The notes under the pieces are model-generated. The model saw nothing but the letters and a program-made list of their open reading frames with translations. It was not told the DNA's origin and did no database searches. This document shows, one piece after another, positions 43,718-53,018 of a stretch of 64,000 bases of DNA. Numbering within the stretch: position 1 is the first letter of the stretch; every line of letters begins with the position of its first letter. The translations under genes were made by a program, and so were the position numbers. Location of the stretch: NCBI RefSeq assembly GCF_002294725.1, contig NZ_NSFT01000017.1:33110-97109 (forward strand), written 5' to 3'. This DNA is from Mesorhizobium sp. WSM4313. Its GTDB lineage: Bacteria; Pseudomonadota; Alphaproteobacteria; Rhizobiales; Rhizobiaceae.

Positions 43718-43723
43718 ATTATA
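43718..43723 (-). promoter_or_regulatory. mucR: Candidate -10 element in the AT-rich mucR leader
   Basis: TATAAT on the minus strand lies in an unusually AT-rich patch (43681-43739) between the ROK kinase stop and mucR. No clear -35 is visible. MucR proteins bind AT-rich DNA with T-A steps, so this patch is also a candidate autoregulatory site. Confidence 0.35.
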
Positions 43724-43739
43724 CTGAAATGTAACTATA

Positions 43740-44444
43740 TCAGACGACCAGCGCCTTGTCGCGCCACAGACGAAATCCACCCTCGAATGCGCGAGTGTTG
43801 TCGCCGCGCCGGGATTTTTCCGGCAATTGATCGAGCTTGTCGACATTGCCGCCGCCGATCACGACATAGTCCGGCTGCAAGGCGGCGCGAAGCCTGTCGA
43901 CGACGTCGAAAACGTATTTGCGCCACTTCTTCTTCCCGTGCTTCACCAGGCCGCGTTCGCCGACATAATCCTCGAAAGTCGCTCCCTTTTTGTAGGGCAG
44001 ATGGGCGAGCTCCATGGGTTGGCCGACATTCTTGATGATCATGGCGGCGCCCAGGCCGGTTCCGAGGCCGAGGAACAGCATGCGGCCGCCGTCATAGCTG
44101 CCGATCGCCTGCATCAGCGCGTCGTTGACGAGCTTCACCGGCTTGCCGAAAGCGGCGGTGAAATCATAGCCGTTCCAGCCCTTGCCGAGATTGAAGGGAT
44201 CGAGCGAGGGCTTGTTGTCGCGCACGGGGCCGGGATAACCCATCGAGATGACGTCGTAGTCCAGACCCTCGGCCAGTTTCTTGACCGACGAGACGACCTG
44301 GTCCGGGGTCAGGCTCGGTCCGGACGCGGCGCGGCGCATCTCGCCGCCTGCGCTGGTGAGGATCTTCACATGCGAGCCGCCGACATCGACGGCGAGCACG
44401 ATCGGATCACCGGTTGCCGCGGCTTTCTTTGCTGCCTTCGCCAT
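43740..44444 (-). CDS. ROK-family glucokinase (polyphosphate-glucokinase-like)
   Basis: 234 residues. The phosphate-binding motif is AVDVGGSHVKIL, and the adenosine loop LFLGLGTGLGAAMII is present. The substrate segment VISMGYPGPVRDNKP and its short length fit the polyphosphate/ATP glucokinase (PpgK-like) branch. It would phosphorylate cytoplasmic glucose to glucose-6-phosphate. Last gene of the GH15-gnd-zwf-kinase run, 17 bases after zwf, whose substrate it would make. An Ala/Lys-rich start precedes the domain. Confidence 0.87.
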   Translation of the reverse strand: MAKAAKKAAATGDPIVLAVDVGGSHVKILTSAGGEMRRAASGPSLTPDQVVSSVKKLAEGLDYDVISMGYPGPVRDNKPSLDPFNLGKGWNGYDFTAAFGKPVKLVNDALMQAIGSYDGGRMLFLGLGTGLGAAMIIKNVGQPMELAHLPYKKGATFEDYVGERGLVKHGKKKWRKYVFDVVDRLRAALQPDYVVIGGGNVDKLDQLPEKSRRGDNTRAFEGGFRLWRDKALVV

Positions 44445-44461
44445 CCCGTCCTCCCCGAAAG

Positions 44462-45838
44462 TTATTTGCTCGGATTGATCCAGCCGTCGGGCGGGCCGAA
44501 GCCGTTCATGGCATCGACCGGCCCCCAGGTCTTGGGCGCATAGATTGCCGGCGCCGCGGTGTCGCCGAGCACCGGGCCGACGATGCGCCAGGCAAGCTCG
44601 GCCGCGTCCTGGCGCGTGAAGAGCTGGCCATTGCCGTTCATGGCGTCGCCGATCAGCCGCTCATAGGGCGGCATGTCGCCCTTGGTGTCGTCGAGCGCGG
44701 TCAGTTCCACCTGCTCGCCGATCATGTCGTCGCCGGCGACCTTGCGCTGGGCGCCGATCGAGATCGCCACCTGCGGGTCGATGCGGAAGCGCACATAATT
44801 GGCGTCGCCCGGCTTGATGGGGTCGAAGACGTCGAGCGGCGGCCGCTTCATACGCACGATCACCTCGGTGGCGTGGACCGGCATGTTCTTGCCGGCGCGA
44901 ATGAAGAAAGGCACGTCCCGCCAGCGCCAGGTGTCGACGAAGAAGCGCACCGCGGCGAAGGTCTCGACCGGCGAGTTGGGCCTGACGCCCGGCTCGGCCA
45001 GATAGCCGTCGAATTGGCCGCGCACGACATCGTCCTTGGTCAGCGTGCGGATCGCGCGCAGCACCTGCACCTTCTCGTCGATCAGGTCGTCGGCCGAGCG
45101 GCCGACAGGCGGCTCCATGGCCAAAAGCAACAGGATGTTGAGCAGGTGGTTTTCGATCACGTCGCGGATGCAGCCGACATCGTCATAGAATTTGCCGCGG
45201 CCCTCGACGCCGAAATCCTCGGCCATGGTGATCTGCACGCTCTCGACGAAATTGCGGTTCCAGATCGGCTCGAGGAAGGAGTTGGCGAAGCGGAAATAGA
45301 GCAGGTTCTGGATCGCTTCCTTGCCGAGATAATGGTCAATGCGGAAGATCGACTGCTCGTCGAACACCAGATGCAGCACCCGGTTCAGCCAGCGCGCCGA
45401 CTGCAGGTCGTGGCCGAACGGCTTTTCCACCATCAGCCGCGCGCCGCGCGCGGTGCCGGACTGCTCCAGCCCTTGCACGACCGTCTCGAACATTGCCGGG
45501 GGAACGGCCATGTAATGCAGCGGCCGCTGCGCGGAACCCAGCGCCGTCTTCAGCTTCTCGAAGGTCGCGCCGTCGCGGTAGTCGCCGCTGACATAGCGCA
45601 GCAGCGAGGCGAGCTTGGAAAAGACCTTGTCGTCGACACGGCCAAGCGCGGTGACGATGCCGTCGCGCGCACGGTCCACCAATTTGGGGAGCTCCCAAGG
45701 CTCGAAGGCGACGCCGATCACCGGCTCGCTCAGCGTGCCCTTGGCGACCATCTGGTAGAGCGCCGGGAAAATCTTTTTGTGCGCAAGATCGCCGGTGGCT
45801 CCGAAAAGCACCAGCGTGTCGGACCTCTCCTGGCTCAT
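44462..45838 (-). CDS. zwf: Glucose-6-phosphate 1-dehydrogenase
   Basis: Oxidises glucose-6-phosphate to 6-phosphogluconolactone; 458 residues, slightly shorter than usual. The active-site signature is FRIDHYLGKEAIQN. The coenzyme motif is LFGATGDLAHKKIFPALY, and the substrate-binding GARLMVEKPFGHD is present. It lies 13 bases after gnd and upstream of the kinase. ATG 45838 gives the conserved N-terminus. No pgl gene accompanies it. Confidence 0.96.
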   Translation of the reverse strand: MSQERSDTLVLFGATGDLAHKKIFPALYQMVAKGTLSEPVIGVAFEPWELPKLVDRARDGIVTALGRVDDKVFSKLASLLRYVSGDYRDGATFEKLKTALGSAQRPLHYMAVPPAMFETVVQGLEQSGTARGARLMVEKPFGHDLQSARWLNRVLHLVFDEQSIFRIDHYLGKEAIQNLLYFRFANSFLEPIWNRNFVESVQITMAEDFGVEGRGKFYDDVGCIRDVIENHLLNILLLLAMEPPVGRSADDLIDEKVQVLRAIRTLTKDDVVRGQFDGYLAEPGVRPNSPVETFAAVRFFVDTWRWRDVPFFIRAGKNMPVHATEVIVRMKRPPLDVFDPIKPGDANYVRFRIDPQVAISIGAQRKVAGDDMIGEQVELTALDDTKGDMPPYERLIGDAMNGNGQLFTRQDAAELAWRIVGPVLGDTAAPAIYAPKTWGPVDAMNGFGPPDGWINPSK

Positions 45839-45851
45839 GCAGTCTCTCCCC

Positions 45852-46865
45852 TCACGCGCCGGTCTTCGGCTTCTCGACATGGCCGCCGAAGGCATAGCGC
45901 ATGGCGGACAGAAGCTTGTCGGCGAATTGCGATTCGCCCTGGGAAGAGAAGCGGTCGAACAGCGCAGAGGACAGCACCGGCGCCGGGACGCCGGTGTCGA
46001 TCGCCGCTTTGAGCGTCCAGCGGCCTTCGCCGGAATCGGAGACGCGGCCGCCGAACTGGGCGAGCGCCGGATCGTTCTTCAGCGCGCCGGCGGTGAGATC
46101 GAGCAGCCAGGAGCCGATGACGCTGCCGTGCCGCCAGACCTCGGCGACCTGCGGCAGGTCGATGTCGAACTGATAATATTGCGGATTTTCGAGCGGGCTG
46201 GTCTCGGCGTCGGCTGTGCGCTGCCTTTTGCCGGCATTTGCCGACTTCAGGATGTTCATGCCCTCGGCATAGGCGGCCATCACGCCATATTCGATGCCGT
46301 TATGCACCATCTTGACGAAGTGGCCGGCGCCGCTCGGCCCGCAGTGAAGATAACCGAAGGGCGCCGTGCCGGCATCCTTGGACGGGTTGGCGCCCGCATC
46401 GGCGCCAGGCGCCAGTGTGGCGAAGACCGAATCGAGATGCTTCACCGCATCATCGGGGCCGCCGATCATCAGGCAGTAGCCGCGCTCCAGCCCCCACACG
46501 CCGCCGCTGGTGCCGACATCGACGAAGTTGATGCCCCTAACCGCAAGCTTCGCCGCCTGGTCGACGGCATCGTGATAATAGGAATTGCCGCCGTCGATGA
46601 TGATGTCGCCCGGCTCCATCAGCGCCGCCACCTGGTCGACGATCCTGCCGGTGATCGCGGCCGGCAGCATCAGCCAGGCGCAGCGCGGCTTGGCGAGCTT
46701 GGCGACGAACTCCTCCAGCGAGGCGGCGCCGACCGCGCCGTCCTTGACCATGCCGGCGACGCTTGCCGAATTGATGTCATAGACGACGCATTCATGGCCG
46801 TCGCGCATCAGGCGCCGCACCATGTTGGCGCCCATCCTGCCCAGTCCCATCATACCGATCTGCAT
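45852..46865 (-). CDS. gnd: 6-phosphogluconate dehydrogenase, short (YqeC-type)
   Basis: Decarboxylates 6-phosphogluconate to ribulose-5-phosphate; 337 residues, the short class, which often prefers NAD+, against about 470 for the classical enzyme. MQIGMMGLGRMGANMVRRL binds the coenzyme. IIIDGGNSYYHDAV and FVDVGTSGGVWGLERGYCLM are signatures. The catalytic Lys is in HFVKMVHNGIEYG. Lies between GH15 and zwf in one run. Confidence 0.95.
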   Translation of the reverse strand: MQIGMMGLGRMGANMVRRLMRDGHECVVYDINSASVAGMVKDGAVGAASLEEFVAKLAKPRCAWLMLPAAITGRIVDQVAALMEPGDIIIDGGNSYYHDAVDQAAKLAVRGINFVDVGTSGGVWGLERGYCLMIGGPDDAVKHLDSVFATLAPGADAGANPSKDAGTAPFGYLHCGPSGAGHFVKMVHNGIEYGVMAAYAEGMNILKSANAGKRQRTADAETSPLENPQYYQFDIDLPQVAEVWRHGSVIGSWLLDLTAGALKNDPALAQFGGRVSDSGEGRWTLKAAIDTGVPAPVLSSALFDRFSSQGESQFADKLLSAMRYAFGGHVEKPKTGA

Positions 46866-46915
46866 GGTTTCATCCCGATTGCTTGAGGAAGGAGAAGTAC
46901 AATGGCCCTGCCGGA

Positions 46916-49327
46916 TCATGATTGGGCGCCAATGCCGACGCTGAAGTCGACATTCTCCCAACGCATCGCCCCGGGCCAGAAAAAAGTGAAGACGATGGTG
47001 GTTCCCGGCTGCACGCGGTTAACGGGCAAATCCACCAGGTGAATGCCGAACGCATTCTCGGTTGTCTTACTGTCCTGCACGGTCAGCCATTTGTCGCTGC
47101 TCCAATGGACGACCCCGGGCGCCGACAATTCGACGCGCAGCGCCTTGCCAGCCGGAATGGAGCGGATCTTGTGGTTGAAGCGCCAGATCCGCAGCGGCGA
47201 GATCGTCTGGCCCTTGATATAACGTTCGACGCCCTGCGGCGGCAGGTCGAAGACAACGCCGTCGCGCAGCGAGCGCAACAGCTTGATGTGCTGGGCATGC
47301 GCCCAGACCAGCGGCATGGCGCTGCCGGACGGTTTGCCCAGCCGCAATTCGCGGTCCGGCATGTCGGGGCGATCCCAGACCTGCTCCGGCAGGAGGCCGC
47401 CCACGCCGGCCGAACGTTCGAAAGTCTCAAGCAGTTGCGCCGCCCTATCCCCGCGGCCGGCGGCCAGCTCGTAATGGGCGCGCTCGCCGGCGAGCAGCGG
47501 CCACGGCCGCCCCTGGCCGGTGCCGTCGAAAGGCGAGCCGTCCTCGTGCTCGCCATAGCCGTCGCCGGTATAGCGGTACCAGAGCGGCCCCTGCGGCAAC
47601 TCGCAGCGCAGCTCGGCGTCGATGGCCTTGACGGTGTTGACGATGCGCGGGTCGTCCGCGGCCCTCAGGCCGAAGCGGACCAGCGCCAGCGCATCCGGGC
47701 TGATGATCGCCTCGGCGGGCTTGTCGGTGTCGCCCGGTGGCCGGTTCTTGATCGGCACGAAGCCGTCCTTCGGAGACGCGGCGCTGCCATTGTCGGGCGG
47801 CGCGATGCGGACATAATATCCGTCGGTTCCCGCCCTGGTGCTTGCCTGCGTACCGGTCACATAGGTCCAGCGCTCGACCTGGTCGTTCCAGCAATCGGCG
47901 GTCTCGCGCAGATAGTTTGCCGGCTCATTTTTTCCGCAGGCTTCCAGCATGTCGGCCGCGGCGAGCAGGCCCGCTATTTCCACGGCCAGCGTGAACGGGC
48001 TGTAGCCGGCATCCTCTTCCCAGCGGTCCTGGCCGGTGACCGGGCCGTTACGGACGACATAGGCGGCGGCGTTCTCGATCATCGCCAGGAAGTCGGCGAG
48101 CTTCGACTTCGGCAGATGGCCGGCACGGCGCAAGGCATCGGCAAGCAGCAGCGGAAAGGCGCATTCATCCATCTGGATGCCGGGCCAGTAGGCGGTGCCG
48201 TCGGACCAGCAATTTTGCGGCCAATGGCCGTCCGGCTGCTGGATCGAGCGCAGATAGGCGAGGATCTGCAGCGCCTGCCTGCCGTCGCCGGCCGCCAGGA
48301 AGCCACCCGCCGTCTCGACCAAGTCGCGCGGCCAGATGAGGTGATAGCCGCCGAGGTCGTTGTCGCCCTTGTTGAAACCCCAGGGGATCGACAGGCTGGC
48401 GACGGCGGCGCCCGGTCTCGCGATCGACAGATGCGTTGCCAGCACCGCGGTGCTGGCGCGGTAGGTGTTCAGGCCGGAGGCGCCGCGGCGGTCGAGTTTT
48501 TCCAACCCTGCCTGAAATGTCCGCCAGTTCTCGACATAAGTCTTCGCGGCCGGCTCGAAACCCTGTTGCAGACTTGCAAGCGCAAGGTCGGCGGCTTCCT
48601 CCGGCGAAGCGCCGAAGCCGAGCGCCAGCAAGGCAACCGTCCTCCCGGCCGAAAAGCCGATCTCGCCGGTCAGCGCGACATTGCCGTTTTCCGCCGCCAA
48701 GCAGGATGGATCGAGCGCGCCGCTGTCGCGCAGCTGCTGCCAGCCGTCGGAGAAGCCGACATAACCGGCCGAGCAGGCGCCCCAGGGCAAAGAGGAGGCG
48801 AGCGCCAGCGACACGCCGCGCCCTATGGCGAAGAGAAGACGCTGTCCCTTGTGCTCGCCGATCCAGGCCGTGTTGCCCATGCCGGCATTGACGAGATGCG
48901 GCGCAAGCAGCGCATAGACGCGATAGTCGGCCGCCGAGCCCTTGATTGCGCTGAAACGCACTTCCTGCAGCAGCACAGGTCGTTTCGAATCCGTAACGAT
49001 GCGTTTTTCGATGCGGTAGGCGCCATCGGAAGCGGTGTTGCTGAACCTGTAGCCGGGCACCCCGTCCTCGAAAGGGTCGACGGTGTGGGCCGCATCGCGT
49101 TTCTCTTCGGAAAAATAACCGTCGGGGCCGGTGACGATCAGCCCCAGGTCGCGCGTGCAGGCGCTGTCGAGGTGCGGATAATAGATTTCATTCAGGATGC
49201 CGTGGCTGGTGGTGAACCAGAGCGGGCTTTTTGCCGAAAGCGCGGTTCCGACGCTACTCTTGGCACTTGACGTCCAGCGCGCCGGAATTCCGGGCGCGCC
49301 TTTAGCAACGGTCGGCGTCACTGCCAT
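46916..49327 (-). CDS. GH15 glucan 1,4-alpha-glucosidase (glucoamylase-like)
   Basis: 803 residues: an N-terminal beta-sandwich (about 20-290), the GH15 alpha/alpha barrel (about 300-700) and a C-terminal domain. Likely general acid Glu is in DRWEEDAGYSPF and the general base Glu in LLPEQVWDRPD; IWPRDLVETAGGFLAAGD lines the active site. It releases glucose from the non-reducing ends of alpha-glucans. No signal peptide is visible, so it is probably cytoplasmic and acts on maltodextrin or glycogen. First gene of the operon with gnd (50-base gap), zwf and the kinase; divergent from the sugar importer. Confidence 0.92.
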   Translation of the reverse strand: MAVTPTVAKGAPGIPARWTSSAKSSVGTALSAKSPLWFTTSHGILNEIYYPHLDSACTRDLGLIVTGPDGYFSEEKRDAAHTVDPFEDGVPGYRFSNTASDGAYRIEKRIVTDSKRPVLLQEVRFSAIKGSAADYRVYALLAPHLVNAGMGNTAWIGEHKGQRLLFAIGRGVSLALASSLPWGACSAGYVGFSDGWQQLRDSGALDPSCLAAENGNVALTGEIGFSAGRTVALLALGFGASPEEAADLALASLQQGFEPAAKTYVENWRTFQAGLEKLDRRGASGLNTYRASTAVLATHLSIARPGAAVASLSIPWGFNKGDNDLGGYHLIWPRDLVETAGGFLAAGDGRQALQILAYLRSIQQPDGHWPQNCWSDGTAYWPGIQMDECAFPLLLADALRRAGHLPKSKLADFLAMIENAAAYVVRNGPVTGQDRWEEDAGYSPFTLAVEIAGLLAAADMLEACGKNEPANYLRETADCWNDQVERWTYVTGTQASTRAGTDGYYVRIAPPDNGSAASPKDGFVPIKNRPPGDTDKPAEAIISPDALALVRFGLRAADDPRIVNTVKAIDAELRCELPQGPLWYRYTGDGYGEHEDGSPFDGTGQGRPWPLLAGERAHYELAAGRGDRAAQLLETFERSAGVGGLLPEQVWDRPDMPDRELRLGKPSGSAMPLVWAHAQHIKLLRSLRDGVVFDLPPQGVERYIKGQTISPLRIWRFNHKIRSIPAGKALRVELSAPGVVHWSSDKWLTVQDSKTTENAFGIHLVDLPVNRVQPGTTIVFTFFWPGAMRWENVDFSVGIGAQS

Positions 49328-49444
49328 GCACTGGCCTCCTGCCGCGTTCCTAGACCAGGAGTCGCCGTCTTTTCAATCGTCGCACCGCAAGTTGATCGAG
49401 CAGTGCCAATGCTTTGGAGTTGACAGCTTGCGGTTCCTCTGAAT

Positions 49445-49455
49445 TTGTCTGACAA
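49445..49455. promoter_or_regulatory. Operator-like palindrome between GH15 and the sugar importer
   Basis: TTGTCTGACAA is a perfect 11-base inverted repeat, the size and shape of GntR/FadR-type operators. It lies 54 bases before the substrate-binding protein gene and about 120 before the GH15 start. A TTGACA at 49420-49425 could be the -35 of the importer promoter. No regulator gene is adjacent. Confidence 0.35.
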
Positions 49456-49509
49456 TAGATAAAAAACAGAGATTTCGTGTTAACAGCAGCAACCTCGGGA
49501 GGAACCGAC

Positions 49510-50526
49510 ATGAAGAAACTGCTCGTATTGAGTGCATTTGCGGCGATGCTCGCCTCGGGCACCGCGCTTGCCGACACCAGCGGCAAGAAGATCGCCTTCT
49601 CCAACAATTATGCCGGCAATTCGTGGCGCCAGGCGATGCTCGACAGCTATGCGATCGTCACCAAGAAGGCGGTCGAGGACAAGGTGGTCGCGGCAGCGGA
49701 TGTCTTCACCACCGCCGACAAGGAAGTGCCGACTCAGGCCGCCCAGGTGCAGAACCTGATCCTGCAGGGCTATGACGCCATCGTCATCAACGCCGCGTCG
49801 CCCGATGCGCTGAACGGCGCCATCAAGCAGGCCTGCGATGCCGGTATCGTCGTCGTCTCCTTCGACGGCATCGTGACCGAGCCTTGCGCCTACCGCGTCG
49901 TCGTCGACTTCAAGGACATGGGCAAGCAGGAAGTCGAGCAGATGGCCAAATTCCAGCCCAAGGGCGGCAATCTGCTGGAAATCCGCGGTCTCGCCGGCAC
50001 CTCGATCGACGATGCCATCCATGCCGGCATCCTCGAAGGCGTCGCCGCCCATCCCGAGTTCAAGATCGTCGGTTCGGTGACGGGCGACTGGGACCAGACG
50101 ACGGCGCAGAAGGCGGTGGCGACCATCCTGCCGTCGTTGCCGGATGTCGTCGGCATCGTCGACCAGGGCGGCGACGGCTATGGCGCCGCGCAGGCCTTCG
50201 CCGCGGCCGGCAAGCCACGCCCGACCATCATCATGGGCAACCGGCAGGACGAGCTGAAGTGGTGGAAGGAGCAGAAGGAGAAGGACGGCTACAAGACCTG
50301 GTCGGCCTCGATCGCGCCCGGCGTGTCGACGCTGGCCTTCTGGGTGGCGCAGCAGGTGCTCGACGGCCGCAAGGACATCCCGCATGACCTCCTGGTGCCC
50401 TATCTCGCCTTCACCCAGGACGATTTCGAGGCCGCGCTGCCGAAGATCAAGGAAGGCGGCGTCGCCACGCACGAATACACGCAGGAAGAAGCTATCGCGG
50501 CGATCAAGGCCAACATCAAGCAATAG
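49510..50526 (+). CDS. CUT2-type sugar ABC transporter, periplasmic binding protein
   Basis: 338 residues. MKKLLVLSAFAAMLASGTALA is the Sec signal peptide, with cleavage after ALA. The mature part is a type I periplasmic binding protein (KIAFSNNYAGNSWRQAMLDS, GYDAIVINAASPDALNGAI, VVSFDGIVTE). The sugar is unknown; ribose, rhamnose or inositol-like ligands are typical. GGGAGGAA lies before ATG 49510. First gene of a four-gene importer operon. Confidence 0.93.
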   Translation: MKKLLVLSAFAAMLASGTALADTSGKKIAFSNNYAGNSWRQAMLDSYAIVTKKAVEDKVVAAADVFTTADKEVPTQAAQVQNLILQGYDAIVINAASPDALNGAIKQACDAGIVVVSFDGIVTEPCAYRVVVDFKDMGKQEVEQMAKFQPKGGNLLEIRGLAGTSIDDAIHAGILEGVAAHPEFKIVGSVTGDWDQTTAQKAVATILPSLPDVVGIVDQGGDGYGAAQAFAAAGKPRPTIIMGNRQDELKWWKEQKEKDGYKTWSASIAPGVSTLAFWVAQQVLDGRKDIPHDLLVPYLAFTQDDFEAALPKIKEGGVATHEYTQEEAIAAIKANIKQ

Positions 50527-50572
50527 CGGTGGGCACATTGCGGTCCGCATCGCCAACCGGATAAAGTTGAGG

Positions 50573-52036
50573 ATGCTTCAGGCTATTGCGGATATCGTCA
50601 GGCTCAACGGCGCCGAAAAGCATTTCGGCGCCGTTCGGGCGCTTAACGGCGTCGACTTCCATGTCGGCGCCGGCGAATGCGTCGGGCTGGTCGGGCATAA
50701 CGGTGCCGGCAAGTCGACGCTCATGCACATGGTGGCCGGCACGCTGCGGCCGGATGGCGGGCAGATCGCCGTGCGCGGCAATCAGGAAGCGAGCTATTCG
50801 GTGGCGCGCGCGCTCGAGCTTGGCATACGCTGCGTCTTCCAGGAGCTGTCGCTCTGCCCCAATCTCAGCGTCGCCGAGAATACTCGCATCAATCACCCCG
50901 CGCTTACCGGTTTCGGCTGGCGGCGCCGGGCCGCCGACCTCATCCGCGCCAAGCTGGACGAGATCTTCCCGGACCACGGCATTTCGGCGGACGACATTGC
51001 CGGCGACCTTTCGATCGGGCGGCGCCAGATGGTCGAGGTGGCGCGCGCCTTCACGCTGACCCGCGAGCCGCTGCATCTGGTCATCCTCGACGAGCCGACC
51101 TCCTCGCTCGACGCGCATACGGCGGGCCAATTGCTTTCATTCGTGCGCCGCTTCGTGGCGGCCGGAGGCAGCTGCATCCTGATCTCGCATGTGCTGGGCG
51201 AGGTGCTGCAGAACGCCGACCGCATCGTGGTGATGCGCGACGGCAAGGTGGTCGCGGCCGATGCCGCGAGCGCGTTCGACCGCGACAGGCTGGTCGCGGC
51301 CATGGGTGGCGCCGAGGGACATCACAAAGCCGCCGCCGAGGCCCGCAAGACCGAGCCAGGAGCGCTCAGGGTGCGGGCACGCCCGGCCAGGCAGCAGGAC
51401 GGCAAGGAGCTTGTCGCGCGCGCGGGCGAGATCATCGGTCTTGCGGGGCTTGCCGGCCATGGCCAGACAGACCTTTTGCTGTCGATCTTCTCGGCCGCCT
51501 CCCGCGCCAGGACCGGCATCGAGGTGACGGCGCCAGTGGCATTGGTCGCAGGCGACCGCCAATCGGACGGCATCTTTTCGCAATGGTCGATCGCGCAGAA
51601 TATCGGCATCCGTTCGCTGGCGCGGCTGCGCAGCGGCCTGCTGATCTCGCCGCAGCGCGAGGCCGAGCTTGCCGAATTCTGGAAGAAGAAGATCGGCATT
51701 CGCACGCCGGACATGAACAACAACATCTATTCGCTGTCGGGGGGCAACCAGCAGAAGGCGCTGTTTGCCCGCGCGCTCGGCTCCGACGCAGAGATCGTGC
51801 TGATGGACGACCCGATGCGCGGCGTCGATATCGGCACCAAGCTCGAAGTCTACGACCTCGTGCGCGAGGAGGCCGTAAAGGGCCGGACCTTCCTCTGGTA
51901 CACGACCGAGACCGAGGAGCTCGACAATTGCGACCATGTCTACGTCTTCAAGAACGGCCGGATCGTCGCCAATCTTGGGCGCGACGAGCTGACGGAGGAA
52001 AAGATCATCCAGTCCTCGTTCGGCGATGCGGCCTGA
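50573..52036 (+). CDS. CUT2-type sugar ABC transporter, duplicated ATPase
   Basis: 487 residues with two nucleotide-binding domains. The first has Walker A GLVGHNGAGKSTL, a signature variant LSIGRRQMVEVARAF and Walker B LVILDEPTSSLD. The second has the usual degenerate Walker A (GLAGHGQTDLLL), an intact LSGGNQQKALFARAL and VLMDDPMRGVDIG. RbsA-like. The start is uncertain: ATG 50573 gives the family N-terminus but GAGG touches it too closely. Its stop precedes the permease ATG by one base. Confidence 0.94.
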   Translation: MLQAIADIVRLNGAEKHFGAVRALNGVDFHVGAGECVGLVGHNGAGKSTLMHMVAGTLRPDGGQIAVRGNQEASYSVARALELGIRCVFQELSLCPNLSVAENTRINHPALTGFGWRRRAADLIRAKLDEIFPDHGISADDIAGDLSIGRRQMVEVARAFTLTREPLHLVILDEPTSSLDAHTAGQLLSFVRRFVAAGGSCILISHVLGEVLQNADRIVVMRDGKVVAADAASAFDRDRLVAAMGGAEGHHKAAAEARKTEPGALRVRARPARQQDGKELVARAGEIIGLAGLAGHGQTDLLLSIFSAASRARTGIEVTAPVALVAGDRQSDGIFSQWSIAQNIGIRSLARLRSGLLISPQREAELAEFWKKKIGIRTPDMNNNIYSLSGGNQQKALFARALGSDAEIVLMDDPMRGVDIGTKLEVYDLVREEAVKGRTFLWYTTETEELDNCDHVYVFKNGRIVANLGRDELTEEKIIQSSFGDAA

Positions 52037-52037
52037 G

Positions 52038-53015
52038 ATGACGGCGATCGCTCCCGGCACTGTCCCGAAAGCCTCGCCGCGCGGCAGCGCCGCCCGGGCG
52101 CGCATGCTGCGCGGCCTTTTGCCGGCTTTGTCGCTGGCGCTGGTGCTGATTGCGATTGCCTGGCTCAACCCGCGCGCCATCAGCTATTTCGGCTTCAACC
52201 TGATGCTCAACCTGGCGATCCCGATCGCGCTGGCGACGATCGCACAGATGTTCGTCATCGCCGGCAACGAGCTCGACCTGTCGATAGGGACGTTCGTCGG
52301 CTTCGTCGGCTGCGTCACCGCGACATGGCTGCGGGACGCGCCGCTCCTCGGCATTCTCGTGCTCATGGGTTCGATCGGCGTCTATGCATTGCTCGGCGCG
52401 CTGATCCACCTGCGCAATTTGCCTTCGATCGTGGTGACGCTCGGCATGAGCTTCGTCTGGCAGGGGCTTGCGATCCTGATCCTGCCCAAGCCCGGCGGCA
52501 GGGCGCCGGACTGGCTGCTGTCGATCCTGTCGTTCAAGCCGCCCTACATTCCGTTCCCGATCCTTGCCGCGCTGCTGATCGCCGCGGTCGTGCATTTCGG
52601 CCTGATGCGCACGTCCTACGGCGTCATCCTGCGCGGCTCAGGCGGCAATGCCGCGGCGCTGAGGCGCGCCGGCTGGTCGCTGCTCAAGACCAAGGTCGTG
52701 CTGTTCGCGTTGACCGGCCTTTTCGGCGTTCTGTCCGGCATGGCGTTGATCGGCATCACCACCTCGGCCGACGCCAATATCGGCAATGGCTATACGCTGC
52801 TCTCGATCGCCGGCGTCATCCTCGGCGGCGGCGAGTTCGTCGGCGGCCGGGTGTCGCCGATCGGCGCCGTCCTCGGCGCGCTGACATTGGCGCTGGCCGC
52901 CTCGCCGCTCTTGACCTTCATGCACATCCCGCCCGACTGGCAGGTGGCCGCCAATGGCGCGATCCTGATCATCGTGCTGGCGGCGCGGGTGCTGATCAGT
53001 CGCAGGGAGCGGTAA
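52038..53015 (+). CDS. CUT2-type sugar ABC transporter permease 1
   Basis: 325 residues, about ten membrane helices of the RbsC-like BPD_transp_2 family. AQMFVIAGNELDLSIGTFVG and GVILGGGEFVGGRVSPIGAV are the conserved segments that face the substrate path and the ATPase. It starts one base after the ATPase stop; a slightly earlier ATG (52026) would overlap it. Confidence 0.93.
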   Translation: MTAIAPGTVPKASPRGSAARARMLRGLLPALSLALVLIAIAWLNPRAISYFGFNLMLNLAIPIALATIAQMFVIAGNELDLSIGTFVGFVGCVTATWLRDAPLLGILVLMGSIGVYALLGALIHLRNLPSIVVTLGMSFVWQGLAILILPKPGGRAPDWLLSILSFKPPYIPFPILAALLIAAVVHFGLMRTSYGVILRGSGGNAAALRRAGWSLLKTKVVLFALTGLFGVLSGMALIGITTSADANIGNGYTLLSIAGVILGGGEFVGGRVSPIGAVLGALTLALAASPLLTFMHIPPDWQVAANGAILIIVLAARVLISRRER

Positions 53016-53018
53016 GCG

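Noticed and set aside
46922..49270. A 782-residue open frame on the plus strand
   Set aside because: Mirror frame of the GH15 gene with no domain; the minus-strand protein has clear catalytic motifs.
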